A stretch of DNA of 64,000 nt from Amycolatopsis vastitatis (GCF_002234595.1 NZ_NMUL01000053.1:1-64000), one strand, 5' to 3'. Shown: positions 16,927 through 25,626, numbered from the stretch's first letter. Made by a program: numbers and translations. Notes: generated by a model not told the origin, from the sequence alone.

Positions 16927-18338
16927 CGGAGACCGCCCCGGCGCAGTTCGGCGATGGCCTTCCGCTGCAGCAGCAGCGTCGCCCCGGCGTACCCGGCGAC
17001 GAGGACCGCGGCTTCGGCGAGCGCGCCAGGCAGAGAATCCGCGAACCACGGCCGCGAGGCCACCGCGGGCACCGCCCCGGCGGCACAGGCGAGCAGGACG
17101 CGGACGAGTGTTCCCGCCACGGACGGCGCCACGCCGAGCCCGGCCAGCACCCGCCAGGCGAGCGGCACGACCAGCCACGCCGCTCCGCACTGCGCCCACG
17201 CGACCGCCCCGATCCCGGCGTGGGTCAGCAGCGCCAGCCCGCCCGCCAGCAGGACCAGGTGCGTCGTCTCGAGTGCCAGGTACCGCCGGACGTGCCCGGT
17301 CGCCTTCACCGCCTGGTACCAGATCTGCAGCAGGCAGATCGCGACGCCGTAGCCGGACAGCAGCACGAGCGGACCACTCGCGCCCGCCCAGCGCGCGCCG
17401 AGCAGCACGACGTGGTCGGCGAGGACGGCGAGCGCCAGGTACAGCCCGCCGGTCACCACGAGCACCGCGCGGGTGAACCGGGTGACCGCCCCGCCGAGCG
17501 GCGCGCCTTCGCGCCGCAACCGCGTGAACACCGGGAAGGCGACCGCGCCGAGCACGACCGCCACCATGATGTACGGCACCCAGGCGAGCCGGTACGCCAG
17601 CGAGTAGACGCCGACCGCGTCCGGCCCGAGCACGCGCCCCACCGCGAAGTAGTCGAGGTTGACCAGCAATGCGCCGACGACCGCGGCGGGGCCCACGACG
17701 GCGATCCAGCGCAGCACTTCCCGCGCCGCCGCGGCGTCCCAGCAGGGCCGCACCCCGCCGCGGACCAGCATGCCGAGCAACGGTTGCGCCACCGCCGTGG
17801 CCAGCAGGCCGAGCACCAGCGAGAGGGGCCCGGCGCCGCACAGCGCGAGCACGACCGTCAGCGCGGCGCCCAGCACCGCACCGCCGCCGTCGGGCACCAG
17901 CCGTCGCCGGAAGTCCAGTTCCCGGTGCATCAGGCCCAGCTGCACGCCGCCCGCCGCCGAGAACGGCAGGCCGAGCGCGGCCAGCCGGACCAGCCCGGCG
18001 GCGTCCGGAGTGCCGAGCGACGCCGTGAGCGGGCCGGCGAGGACGACCAGCGCGGCGGCCAGCGCGAGCCCGGCGCCGACGCTCAGCGTGAGCACCGTCC
18101 CCGCCGTGCGGCGCGGATCGCCTTCGGTGCGCCCGATGACGTCGTAGACCCCGATCGACTGGACGACCTGGCCGAGGTTCACCAGCGCCACCGCCAGTGC
18201 GACGGCCCCGAGCTGTGCCTCGGTCAGCAGAGCCGCCAGCACCAGCGTGACCAGCATCTGGCTGCTCTTGCTGACGAGGTTGACCGCGCCCAGCCACAGG
18301 GAGCCGCGGACCGCGCGGGTGCGGAGCGCGGTCGTCAC
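16923..18338 (-). CDS. Lipopolysaccharide/exopolysaccharide flippase (Wzx, MOP superfamily)
   Basis: 471 residues from GTG 18338 (VTTALRTRAVRGSLWLGAVNLVSKSSQML). The protein is almost entirely hydrophobic with about 12-14 membrane helices and has the polysaccharide-synthase signature at the N-terminus (QLGAVALAVALVNLGQVVQSIGVYDVIGR), plus the internal DYFAVGRVLGPDAVGVYSLAYRLAWVP segment typical of AmsL/Wzx-like proteins. It would flip the undecaprenyl-linked repeat unit to the outer face of the membrane. GTGA overlaps on both sides couple it to the GT87 and GT4 genes. Confidence 0.9.
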   Translation of the reverse strand: MTTALRTRAVRGSLWLGAVNLVSKSSQMLVTLVLAALLTEAQLGAVALAVALVNLGQVVQSIGVYDVIGRTEGDPRRTAGTVLTLSVGAGLALAAALVVLAGPLTASLGTPDAAGLVRLAALGLPFSAAGGVQLGLMHRELDFRRRLVPDGGGAVLGAALTVVLALCGAGPLSLVLGLLATAVAQPLLGMLVRGGVRPCWDAAAAREVLRWIAVVGPAAVVGALLVNLDYFAVGRVLGPDAVGVYSLAYRLAWVPYIMVAVVLGAVAFPVFTRLRREGAPLGGAVTRFTRAVLVVTGGLYLALAVLADHVVLLGARWAGASGPLVLLSGYGVAICLLQIWYQAVKATGHVRRYLALETTHLVLLAGGLALLTHAGIGAVAWAQCGAAWLVVPLAWRVLAGLGVAPSVAGTLVRVLLACAAGAVPAVASRPWFADSLPGALAEAAVLVAGYAGATLLLQRKAIAELRRGGLR

Positions 18339-19591
18339 GCCGCCCGCACCCGGACTGCGGCGAACACCGCGAGACCCCACGCGACGACCACCGCGACACC
18401 GTCCACGGTGACCGCGGCCCGCGACCCGAACACCGAGACCACCGCGGAGTCCACTGTGTACAGATGGGCGAACGGCACGGCCAGTGCGAGGACCGCGAGT
18501 CCGGCCGCCGTCCAGCCCGGCTCGGCGCGGTGGCGCCACCACGACACGGCCACCGCCGCCATCGCGGGGACGGCGATCAGCACGTCGCCGGGCTGGTGCA
18601 CGACGCAGGCCACCACGGCGAGGCAGGTCAGCAGGTCCGCGACCGGTGCCGTCGCGGTCCGGACGAGCAGCACACCGGTGACGAGCACCCCGGCCAGTAC
18701 CACCAGCTCGATCCCGGACGGCACCCAGCCGGTGACGCGGAACAGCACGGCGGCGACGTCGATGCGTTGCGCGGTCAGGGAATCCACCGCGCCGTAGTCG
18801 GTGCCCCGCGCGTGGGTGAGGTTCGCGACGACGACGTCGAGGAACGGCCCGACCCCGCCGCCCCGCACGATCAGCAGCACGACGACCGGCAGGCTGGCCG
18901 CCGCGGCGATCGCCGTCCCCGTCAGCGCCACCCGGCATGAGCCGCGGGCGAACAGCAGGACGGCCAGCGGGAAGCCGTACTGCGGTTTGAGCCAGGCCAG
19001 CGCGAGGGCGACCGCCGCCCACCCCGGCCGGTCGCGCCGCGCCAGCAGGGCACCGGCCGCGCCGACGGCGATCAGCGGGTTGATCTGGCCGACGTAGAGC
19101 TGCGCCTTGCCCACCTGGCTGGTGACCAGCAGCGCCGCGACGACCGCCGTCGTGACCGCGAACGGGACGTACCGGCGGAGCGCGTGGGCCGTCAGCGCGG
19201 CGAGCGCCACCAGCAGCAGCAACGAAAACACGGTGAACGCGACGGCGCCGGCGCAGTACCCCGGCAGCGCGAACGGCGCGTGCAGCAGCAGGTGGTAGGG
19301 CTGGTAGAGGTTGAAGTCCTGGCGCACCGGCCAGTGCGCGAACATCGCCGCGGGGTCGTAGGGGTTGCCGCCGGTGAGGAACTCGCGGATCGGGAAGTAG
19401 AGGGCGTCGCGGAAGTCCTGCAGCCGTTCCTCGGCGAGGTTCGCCGGGGTCGGCAGCGGGACCTGCCACGACGGCGCGAGCGCGTGCCAGGCGCTCACGG
19501 TTCCGCCGAGTACCGCCACGAGAAAGACGAGCCGCTGTTTCGGGGTCAGGCCGGAACTGCGGGTGGAGACGGTGTGGGGTTTCGAGGTCAT
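18335..19591 (-). CDS. GT87-family (DUF2029) membrane glycosyltransferase
   Basis: 418 residues from ATG 19591. About ten hydrophobic helices with an early periplasmic loop LQDFRDALYFPIREFLTGGNPYDPAAMF, which has the acidic D/YDP pattern of GT-C enzymes using polyprenyl-phosphate sugars (DUF2029 mannosyl/arabinosyl-type), and LAWLKPQYGFPLAVLLFARG in the middle, a GT87 hallmark. Such enzymes add a sugar at the outer face of the membrane. The acceptor could be the flipped repeat unit or the growing polymer. It follows the Wzz-like gene after a 247-base gap that carries a palindromic repeat array. Confidence 0.8.
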   Translation of the reverse strand: MTSKPHTVSTRSSGLTPKQRLVFLVAVLGGTVSAWHALAPSWQVPLPTPANLAEERLQDFRDALYFPIREFLTGGNPYDPAAMFAHWPVRQDFNLYQPYHLLLHAPFALPGYCAGAVAFTVFSLLLLVALAALTAHALRRYVPFAVTTAVVAALLVTSQVGKAQLYVGQINPLIAVGAAGALLARRDRPGWAAVALALAWLKPQYGFPLAVLLFARGSCRVALTGTAIAAAASLPVVVLLIVRGGGVGPFLDVVVANLTHARGTDYGAVDSLTAQRIDVAAVLFRVTGWVPSGIELVVLAGVLVTGVLLVRTATAPVADLLTCLAVVACVVHQPGDVLIAVPAMAAVAVSWWRHRAEPGWTAAGLAVLALAVPFAHLYTVDSAVVSVFGSRAAVTVDGVAVVVAWGLAVFAAVRVRAA

Positions 19592-19674
19592 TTCGGCGTC
19601 ACCCCCGTGGGGAGGGTTCCGGTGAGGCTGGGCCGGGTTCGGCGGCCGGCGGCGTTGCGATGGGCCGAGATGCC

Positions 19675-19786
19675 CCCAATGTGGCGTTGGGTGCGTTGGA
19701 CGCACCGAACGCCACATTGGGTGCGTTGGACGCACCGAACGCCACATTGGGTGCGTTGGACGCACCCAACGCCACATTGGGTGCGT
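19675..19786. repeat. Tandem 30-bp palindromic repeats (family A), three units
   Basis: A 15-base leading arm (CCAATGTGGCGTTGG, 19676-19690) is followed by three direct 30-base units at 19691-19720, 19721-19750 and 19751-19780. Each unit has the internal palindrome GTGCGTTGGACGCAC and ends with an inverted copy of the leading arm; only one base differs between unit 2 and unit 3. It lies between two co-directional EPS genes and could fold in several alternative hairpins. Related copies occur at 50535-50619 and 61417-61501. Confidence 0.9.
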
Positions 19787-19838
19787 TTGCCCGCCGCGCT
19801 CCGAGAGTCCCGCGCGAGGGCGGCCTGCTGCCTCGAAG

Positions 19839-20690
19839 TCATGCCAGCACCACCGCCACGAGCACCGCGTCGGACGGCAGCACACCCGTCGCCGCGGTCA
19901 GCTCGGCCTGGTGCCGCCCACCCGCCGTCACCGCCACCACCGAGGCGCCGTCTCCTGCTGTCTCCGGCAGGCCCGCCGCCAGTTTCGCCGCCGTCTCGTC
20001 GAGGTCCGGGGTCACCGGCAGCACGCGCACCGGCCGCCCGGCCGCGCGGCACAGCACGGCCAGCCGGTCGGCGACCGCCGGGTCGTCGGCCCGCAGGACC
20101 GCCACCGGGCGGCGGACTCCCGCCGCGGCCAGTGCCCGGCGCACCGGGCCCGGCCCGGCGCCCGGGGCCATCCTGCGCAGGGCCGCCGTCGCCAGCCCGG
20201 CCGCGACCGCGCCGACCAGGGCCAGCCCGAGCACCAGCGGGGCGTCCGGGGCCACCGTGACGACGTCGGGCCGCGGGTCCAGTGTCCGCAGCTTGGCCGC
20301 CGGGGCCAGCAGGTTCGCGTCGATCATCGCCTTGCCCAGCGCCGTCGCCGTCGCGCCGGCCTGCTCCGCCGACGCCGCCCGCACCGACAGGCGCGCGAGA
20401 CCGGACGCCGGCACCAGCTCGACCGACACGTGCCCGGCCAGCTCGTCGGGGGAGTACCCGGACACCGGGGCCGCCGCCCGCAGCACCGACGGGCTGCGGG
20501 CCAGCTCCACCAACGCGGGCAAAGCCAGCGAGACGACCTCGCCGTACGGCGCGCCGTCCGCCGCCGCGGGCGTGGCGAGCAGGCTGACCCGGCCCTGGTA
20601 TTCGGCTCCGCGCGTCAGGCCGACGAGCAGCACGAGCGCGCCCACCAGCAGCGCCACGGCGGCACTCACCACAAAAGTGCGGTACTTCAT
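19839..20690 (-). CDS. Wzz-like chain-length/capsular polysaccharide co-polymerase
   Basis: 283 residues from ATG 20690. Short cytoplasmic N-terminus, a membrane helix at about residues 8-27 (FVVSAAVALLVGALVLLVGLT), an extracytoplasmic domain with coiled-coil tendency, and a second helix near 150-170 (LVLGLALVGAVAAGLATAAL), then a cytoplasmic tail of about 110 residues. This is the topology of Wzz/Wzc-type proteins. The tail (PVAVLRADDPAVADRLAVLCRAAGRPVRVLPV) resembles the nucleotide-binding fold of the tyrosine kinase partner but lacks a Walker A lysine motif, so I predict no kinase activity. It overlaps the upstream GT4 as ATGA. Assignment is by topology and context rather than a strong signature. 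Confidence 0.65.
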   Translation of the reverse strand: MKYRTFVVSAAVALLVGALVLLVGLTRGAEYQGRVSLLATPAAADGAPYGEVVSLALPALVELARSPSVLRAAAPVSGYSPDELAGHVSVELVPASGLARLSVRAASAEQAGATATALGKAMIDANLLAPAAKLRTLDPRPDVVTVAPDAPLVLGLALVGAVAAGLATAALRRMAPGAGPGPVRRALAAAGVRRPVAVLRADDPAVADRLAVLCRAAGRPVRVLPVTPDLDETAAKLAAGLPETAGDGASVVAVTAGGRHQAELTAATGVLPSDAVLVAVVLA

Positions 20691-21745
20691 CGGGCCCCCC
20701 GGAGCAGCTCGTCGTAGGACTTCATGAGCGTGTGCGGGTCGTAGTCGCGCTCGACGGCCCGGATTCCTTCGGCGGCCACGGTTTCCCGCCTCGCCTGGTC
20801 GAACAGCAGCGTGTTCAGCGCTTCCGCCGTCGCCGCCGGGTCCCCGGGCGGCACGACGAGCCCGCCGCCACCGGCCAGCACCTCGCCGATGCCGCCGACA
20901 CGGGTCGCGACCACCGGCCGTCCGGCCGCCATCGACTCCAGGACCGCGAGCGGCAGGCCCTCCCAGTCGCTGGTCAGCACCGTGACGTCGGCCGCCGCGA
21001 GCAGGTCCGGGACGTCCGCCCGGGTACCGAGGAACTCGACCCGGCGGCCCAGCGCCTCCGCCCGGCGCTCGAGGTCCGCACGGAGACTGCCGTCGCCGGC
21101 CAGCCACAGCACCGCGTCGCCACCGACCGCCGCCCAGGCGTCCAGCAGCACGTCGTGGCGCTTCTGCGGCTCCAGCCGGGCGAGGCAGAGCGCGACCGGC
21201 GTCCCCTCCGGGACGCCGAGGGAGGCGCGGACCTCCGCGCGGCCGAACACCGGCGGGCGGCCGAACACGGCGTTGCGGATCACCACCGGCCGGTCGAGGC
21301 CGGCAGCGGTGAGCCGGTCCGCGGTGGCGGGCGAGACGGCGACGACCCGGCCGGAAGTACGCCGCAGGATCCGCGCGGCGGCGGCGTAGTCGTCCTCGGC
21401 GACGCCGTGGAAGACGGTCAGCAGCGGCCGCCGCCGTCCGGCGACGAGGGCCAGCCGGGCCACCAGGCTCGCGCCGACGTTGTGGGCCAGCACGACGTCG
21501 GGCCGGAACCGCGTGATCGCGCGGCGGGTGGCCAAGGCCGCCTTCAGCACGCCGGTCTTGCTGCGGCGCGCGAGCGGGACGGCGAACGTCGGCGTGCCGT
21601 CCGCGGCCAGCGCGTCGGCGCGGAAGCCCCCGCCGCCGGCGACGGCGGACACCCAGCCGTACTCCTCGCCGCGGGCCACCATGCCGGCCACGAGCGTTTC
21701 CGCCCCGCCGGACCCCATCTCACTGATCACGTGCAGCACCCGCAT
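20687..21745 (-). CDS. Glycosyltransferase family 4
   Basis: 352 residues from ATG 21745. GT-B architecture: MRVLHVISEMGSGGAETLVAGMV is the classic GT4 opening, then RPDVVLAHNVGASLVARLAL, TVFHGVAEDDY, VVAVSPATADRLTAAGL, VALCLARLEPQKRHDVLLDAW, LWLAGDGSLRADLERRA, VEFLGTRADVPDLLAAADVTVLTSDWEGLPLAVLESMAAGRPVVATRVGGIGEV. Probable cytoplasmic enzyme that extends the repeat unit. It overlaps the ligase gene by 26 bases upstream and the Wzz-like gene by 4 bases downstream, so it is firmly in the EPS operon. Confidence 0.92.
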   Translation of the reverse strand: MRVLHVISEMGSGGAETLVAGMVARGEEYGWVSAVAGGGGFRADALAADGTPTFAVPLARRSKTGVLKAALATRRAITRFRPDVVLAHNVGASLVARLALVAGRRRPLLTVFHGVAEDDYAAAARILRRTSGRVVAVSPATADRLTAAGLDRPVVIRNAVFGRPPVFGRAEVRASLGVPEGTPVALCLARLEPQKRHDVLLDAWAAVGGDAVLWLAGDGSLRADLERRAEALGRRVEFLGTRADVPDLLAAADVTVLTSDWEGLPLAVLESMAAGRPVVATRVGGIGEVLAGGGGLVVPPGDPAATAEALNTLLFDQARRETVAAEGIRAVERDYDPHTLMKSYDELLRGAR

Positions 21746-22976
21746 CGGCGCTTCCCTCTCCTTCTCGGCGAATCCGGGTTTCGGCCGCGACGGCGAGCGC
21801 GGCCAGCGACCACAACGGCAGGTAGTACTGCTCGGACAGGAACGTCGAGGTGACGACGACGGCGAGCAGCGACGCCTGGATCGCGATCGCTTCCGTGCGC
21901 CGCGGCCCGGGTCCGGCGCGCCGGACCGTCCGCTCGCTCGCCACCGCGGCGGTGGCGAGCACCCCGGCGAACAGCGCGAACCCCGGCAGGCCCAGCTCCG
22001 CGGCGACCTCGAGGTACATGTTGTGCGCCACCGGGGTCTGCTCGTCGACCTCGGCGTCGTGCGATTCGGCGGCGTAGTGCTCGCGGAAGCCGCCGGGGCC
22101 GACGCCGAGCACCGGGTGGGCGGTGAGCATCCGGGCCGCCGCCTGCCAGCGCAGCTCCCGCGTGTCCACATTGGACGCGGCGATGAAGCTCTTCTCCTGC
22201 AGCGCCCGGTCCAGCTGCGGACCGGCGAACAGCAGGGCGGCCAGGCCCAGCCCGGCGGCCGCCGCGGCCGCAGATCCGAGCACGCGCCACGGCATCACCC
22301 GGCGCAGCAGCAGCCAGCCGACCGCGGCGGTCAGGCCCAGCGCGCCACCGCGCGAAAACGTGGCCGTCGCGCCGGCCACCAGGACGACGCCCGCGACCGT
22401 GAAGACGAGCCCCCGGCGGTTCCGCGAGGAGAGTCCCCGGCGGTTCAGCGCCGCGAGCAGCGGGACCGCGGCGACCAGGAAGTAGGCGAGGTCGTTGGGA
22501 TCCGGCTGCGGCCCGCTCGCGCGGGCTTCGCCGCCGACCACCAAGCTGAAGAGGGCACCGGCCCCGGCGGCAGTCGCGCCCGCGGTCGCGGCCAGCAGCA
22601 GCCGGCGGATCGGGACCTCGCGGCTCGCGACGTCCGCGAGCGCCGCCGTGACCACCAGGAACGGCAGCCAGCGCACGGTGTACTCCGCGGTGAACTCGCC
22701 CGCCGAGTGCACGGCCGCGGTTGCCGCCAGCACCACGGCGAGGAGCGCGAGCACCGCGTGCAGCGGCGTCGGGTGCGGAAGCCGCCGCTGCCGGATCCGG
22801 ACCGCCAGCCAGGTCAGGGTCAGCACCGCGGGGGCGACCTTGCCGAGCTGGCTTTGCACGGCCGTCAGGTAGCCCTCGACCGGCGCGAAGGCGACGGTCG
22901 CGCACGCGAGGACCCGCAGCAGCGCCGCTTCCCGGGTCTCGCGCAGGGCGGGCCTGACGACCGCGAAAGTGGTCAT
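21720..22976 (-). CDS. O-antigen ligase/polymerase family membrane protein (Wzy-like)
   Basis: 418 residues, about eleven hydrophobic segments and the large extracytoplasmic loop typical of the Wzy_C (O-antigen ligase) family: DRALQEKSFIAASNVDTRELRWQAAARMLTAHPVLGVGPGGFREHY, containing R and H residues in the usual positions, followed by PVAHNMYLEVAAELGLPGF. The family polymerises repeat units or ligates polymer at the outer face of the membrane. In this locus, with Wzx and a Wzz-like protein, polymerase is the more likely role. It overlaps the deacetylase gene by 4 bases. Confidence 0.88.
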   Translation of the reverse strand: MTTFAVVRPALRETREAALLRVLACATVAFAPVEGYLTAVQSQLGKVAPAVLTLTWLAVRIRQRRLPHPTPLHAVLALLAVVLAATAAVHSAGEFTAEYTVRWLPFLVVTAALADVASREVPIRRLLLAATAGATAAGAGALFSLVVGGEARASGPQPDPNDLAYFLVAAVPLLAALNRRGLSSRNRRGLVFTVAGVVLVAGATATFSRGGALGLTAAVGWLLLRRVMPWRVLGSAAAAAAGLGLAALLFAGPQLDRALQEKSFIAASNVDTRELRWQAAARMLTAHPVLGVGPGGFREHYAAESHDAEVDEQTPVAHNMYLEVAAELGLPGFALFAGVLATAAVASERTVRRAGPGPRRTEAIAIQASLLAVVVTSTFLSEQYYLPLWSLAALAVAAETRIRREGEGSADAGAARDQ

Positions 22977-23938
22977 CTCCCGGCGTCCAGCTTCGTCACC
23001 GGACGAGTGCGGCGCACGGCCGTCCGGCGGACGAACTCGCCGGTGCCGACGACGTCGAAATGCTCACGCAGCGCGGAAAGCACCCAGCCGAGCCAGGCCA
23101 CCTTCCGCTCCCCGGGTGCCGCCATGCCGGGGAAGAACTCCATCCCGGGCGCCTCGGCGGCGCCGAGGACGTCGGTGGGGTGCAGCAGCAGCGAGGGGGA
23201 CACCCCGCGGGCGAGGCAGAGCCGCAGCGCCGTCCGGAAGTACCCGCGGGCCAGCCGCGGCGAGATTTCGTGCAGCTGCAGGAGGTAGGAGCCGTGGATC
23301 GGGGTGCGCAGCAACGGCATCGTCGTCACCGGCAGCTCCACCAGCTCGTCCCCGTGAGACGTCCGCCAGCGGTAGGCGTGGATCGGGGCCAGCACCCGGG
23401 AGAAGCCGCCGAACAGCTCGTCGAGGCCCTCTTCCGAGGTTTTCGCCGTGCGGTTGTGGTACGCGCGGGCCAGCGGGCCGATCCACGTCGGCAGGGTGCT
23501 GGCGTCGTAGGCGTAACCCCGTTCGGCGAGCAGCTCGACGAGATCGCCGGTGACGCTGTAGCCGGGCCCGCGGAACCCGGCCGGCCGGGGCGCGCCCGCG
23601 GCGGCGATCGCGGCTTCGGTCCGGCTCAGCTCGGCCTCGAGCCGATCGCGGGAATAGCGGTGCAGCCAGGGTTCGTGGCCGAAGGAGTGGTTGCCCACCT
23701 CGTGACCCGCCGCGGCGATCTCGGCGACCGCCTTGGCGCCGTCTTCGCGGACGACGTCGGCGCCCACCACGAACACCGTCGTCGTGAGCCCCTGCTCGCC
23801 GAGGATCTCCAGCAGCCGCGGCACCGCGGACGGCAGGAAACTGGGGTGGGCGCGCCAGCCCGGATCGCCGTGCGTCTTCAGGTAGGCCCAGAGGTTGTCG
23901 AGGTCGACCGAGACGCTCGCGAGCGGGCGGGGGGTCAC
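22973..23938 (-). CDS. Polysaccharide deacetylase family protein (NodB homology domain)
   Basis: 321 residues from GTG 23938. NodB-type motifs: SVSVDLDNLWAY (motif 1; the second catalytic D is in VDLDN), HEVGNHSFGHE (motif 2, HxxxH metal ligands), then RPAGFRGPGYSVTGDLVELLAERGYAYDAS (motif 3) and LLLHPTDVL near the end. This variant resembles PuuE/DUF3473-like deacetylases that lack a signal peptide. Predicted to remove N-acetyl groups from a sugar, perhaps the HexNAc of the repeat unit; its cytoplasmic location suggests action before export. It overlaps both neighbours as GTGA. Confidence 0.86.
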   Translation of the reverse strand: MTPRPLASVSVDLDNLWAYLKTHGDPGWRAHPSFLPSAVPRLLEILGEQGLTTTVFVVGADVVREDGAKAVAEIAAAGHEVGNHSFGHEPWLHRYSRDRLEAELSRTEAAIAAAGAPRPAGFRGPGYSVTGDLVELLAERGYAYDASTLPTWIGPLARAYHNRTAKTSEEGLDELFGGFSRVLAPIHAYRWRTSHGDELVELPVTTMPLLRTPIHGSYLLQLHEISPRLARGYFRTALRLCLARGVSPSLLLHPTDVLGAAEAPGMEFFPGMAAPGERKVAWLGWVLSALREHFDVVGTGEFVRRTAVRRTRPVTKLDAGR

Positions 23939-24771
23939 GCGGGCTCCCGGGCGACGTCGAGTGCGCCGGCCCGCGACTGCACGCCGAGCAGCAGTACGCC
24001 GGACACGACCACCGCGAGCCCGGCGGCGACCCACGGCTCGCGTCCGCCGAGGACGTGGTCGCCGAGGACGGCGATGCCGGTGACGGACGCCAGCACGATC
24101 GTGGTGGCGTCGGCGGTGGCCACGACCGTCGCCGCCGGGCCGCGCTGCAGGGCCGTGGCCATCGCGGCCTGCCCGAGCACGGCGGCGGCCAGCATCAGCC
24201 AGGTCAGCGGATTTCCGGGCAGCGCAAGGAGATCCCGGTGGGCCAGCGTCCGGCTGGCGACCGCCACGACGGCGAACGCGACCCCCGACAGCGCCGCGGA
24301 CGGCAGGAACGCGCCGGTCCGGCCGGCCGGGATCATGGCCAGTCCCGTCCCCAGCACGACGACCGCCAAGGCGGCGACCCCGGCCGGCGGCAGGTCGGTG
24401 GCGACCGAAGCCGACGACGACCCGGCCAGCACGACGACCCCGGACGCGAGCAGCACCAGCGTCGCCGCCTCCGCGCCGCGGATCCGCCACCCGAGGACGA
24501 CGACGCCGAAGGCGGTGGCCAGCCCGATCGCCGACGAGGACGCGGCTTGCACGAGATAGAGCGGCAACTTCGCGCGCGCGAAGAAGGCGAGCGCGAAACC
24601 GCCGGCCTGCCCGGCGAAACCCAGCAGGTACAGCCGGTCGGCGGCCAGCCTGGCCAGCAACCCCAGCCCGGTCCCCGGCCGGTTCCCGGCCCGCCGGGCG
24701 GCGACGCTCTGCGCGACGATCCCGACCGCGTACAGCACCGCGGACGCCACGAGTACCGCGTAATCCACCAC
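23935..24771 (-). CDS. DMT-superfamily transporter (EamA-like, nine to ten TM)
   Basis: 278 residues from GTG 24771 with GAGGAG 6 bases upstream. Two repeated halves of about five hydrophobic helices, as in the drug/metabolite transporter superfamily. The segment AKLPLYLVQAASSSAIGLATAFGVVVLGWRI resembles bacterial DMT and NIPA-like carriers. It is the first gene of the long minus-strand operon that runs through to position 14699, so it may move a lipid-linked intermediate or precursor, by analogy with DMT carriers such as ArnE/F; this is inference. Other substrates are possible. Confidence 0.72.
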   Translation of the reverse strand: MVDYAVLVASAVLYAVGIVAQSVAARRAGNRPGTGLGLLARLAADRLYLLGFAGQAGGFALAFFARAKLPLYLVQAASSSAIGLATAFGVVVLGWRIRGAEAATLVLLASGVVVLAGSSSASVATDLPPAGVAALAVVVLGTGLAMIPAGRTGAFLPSAALSGVAFAVVAVASRTLAHRDLLALPGNPLTWLMLAAAVLGQAAMATALQRGPAATVVATADATTIVLASVTGIAVLGDHVLGGREPWVAAGLAVVVSGVLLLGVQSRAGALDVAREPA

Positions 24772-24959
24772 CTACGACTCCTCACGTCCTGGGTTGGCCA
24801 GGGCAAAGCGTAGGAACGCGGACGCGTTGTCACGTTCGAAGGATGGAATAACGGAATCCGTCACGCAGAGACAGCAATTCGCCGGCCTCGGGCCACTCCA
24901 AAGTGTGGCGCGACGGCCCTTGCCTGCCGGTGGCGACAACATTGCGTGGCGTGCCGGAT

Positions 24960-25012
24960 GTCATGAACGACTCGTTCATGACGTCCGACGACAGGAACGA
25001 GTCGTTCATGAC
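24960..25012. repeat. Family B palindromic repeat pair
   Basis: The first element (24960-24982) is a perfect 23-base palindrome with arms GTCATGAACGA around a single central C. After 11 bases a second, partial copy (GGAACGAGTCGTTCATGAC) lies in inverted orientation. Read as protein the unit gives MNDSFMTS/NESFMTS, a string I connect with spurious small proteins in Amycolatopsis annotations. A diverged copy lies at 46096-46149. Confidence 0.85.
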
Positions 25013-25135
25013 TTCGGTAACCGGCGGCCGCCCCGGCGAGACCCGGACGGGCGCACCCGTTCGAGTTAGCCAAGTCCCGGTCAGCGCCCCGCGCACCCCA
25101 CACGATCGGTGAACCGGCTGGAACGGGTGCCGGTG

Positions 25136-25150
25136 CGTCAGTACGTTTTC
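25136..25150 (+). promoter_or_regulatory. Shared upstream element CGTCAGTACGTTTTC (copy 1)
   Basis: The 15-base string is identical to 26684-26698. Both copies have GGAAC/GGAAT 19-20 bases before the CGTT, which resembles an ECF sigma -35/-10 layout although the spacer is longer than usual. It lies 86 bases before the ATG of the first secreted paralogue. Confidence 0.5.
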
Positions 25151-25236
25151 CGCACCAAGGCGGGTAACGCCTTCGAATGCCACCGCACGGGCGTTGCGGG
25201 AACAATTTCGGGAACAAGACGATCGAGGAGAAAAGC

Positions 25237-25599
25237 ATGTTGAAGAAAATCGGTTTCGTCACCGCCGCCATGGCGGCGGGCGCTTTCGTGACCGGCGGGA
25301 TCGCGGCCGCCGGCACGCCGCACGACGACCACCACCACGGTCACCACGGCTACGACTACACCGGCCAGGTCGGCCTGGTGAACCTGAACAACACCGACGC
25401 GCTGCACAACGTCAACGGCACGCTCGGCTTGTGCGGCAACGACGTCAACGTGCTCGGCGTCCAGGTGCCGGTCCACGACTCGCTGAACGGCATCGGCGTG
25501 CCGATCCTTTCGCCGGGCTCGAGCGACGCCGAGGGCGAGTCGCCGTACAACTGCGCCTCGAGCGGCCTTTCCGACGGCGGCACCAGCCAGGGCAACTGA
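25237..25599 (+). CDS. Small secreted chaplin-like protein, paralogue 1
   Basis: 120 residues from ATG 25237 with GAGGAG 6 bases upstream. A signal peptide covers about residues 1-25 (MLKKIGFVTAAMAAGAFVTGG). A His/Asp-rich stretch (HDDHHHGHHGYDY) follows, then a conserved block: GLVNLNNTDALHNVNGTLG, LCGNDVNVLGVQVPVHDSL, GIGVPILSPG, and a second cysteine in SPYNC, ending SDGGTSQGN. The CGN-VNV-G string and two cysteines recall chaplins, and the VPI-D-LNVLG pattern recalls rodlins, but spacing differs from both, so the family is uncertain. The His cluster might bind metal. Two further paralogues follow within 1.5 kb; a surface-active or sheath protein of spores or aerial hyphae is the inferred role. 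Confidence 0.75.
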   Translation: MLKKIGFVTAAMAAGAFVTGGIAAAGTPHDDHHHGHHGYDYTGQVGLVNLNNTDALHNVNGTLGLCGNDVNVLGVQVPVHDSLNGIGVPILSPGSSDAEGESPYNCASSGLSDGGTSQGN

Positions 25600-25626
25600 G
25601 TCCCGGCGGAACGAGGAGTTTCTTTC

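Larger units (their letters stand above)
24772..25236. promoter_or_regulatory. Divergent intergenic region with family B palindromes and a shared upstream element
   Basis: 465 bases between the EPS operon start and the first small secreted protein gene. It contains the family B palindromes at 24960-25012 and, at 25136-25150, the element CGTCAGTACGTTTTC, which is identical to a site at 26684-26698 before the third paralogue. No gene could be supported here. Confidence 0.5.

Noticed and set aside
19675..19786. CRISPR array (three 30-base repeats)
   Set aside because: The 30-base units are contiguous with no unique spacers, are palindromic throughout, and there are no cas genes. It is a tandem palindromic repeat.
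24903..25112. Small protein encoded by the family B palindromes (MNDSFMTS strings)
   Set aside because: The frame exists only because the palindrome is open on both strands; it has no ribosome site and looks like the usual spurious call over this repeat.
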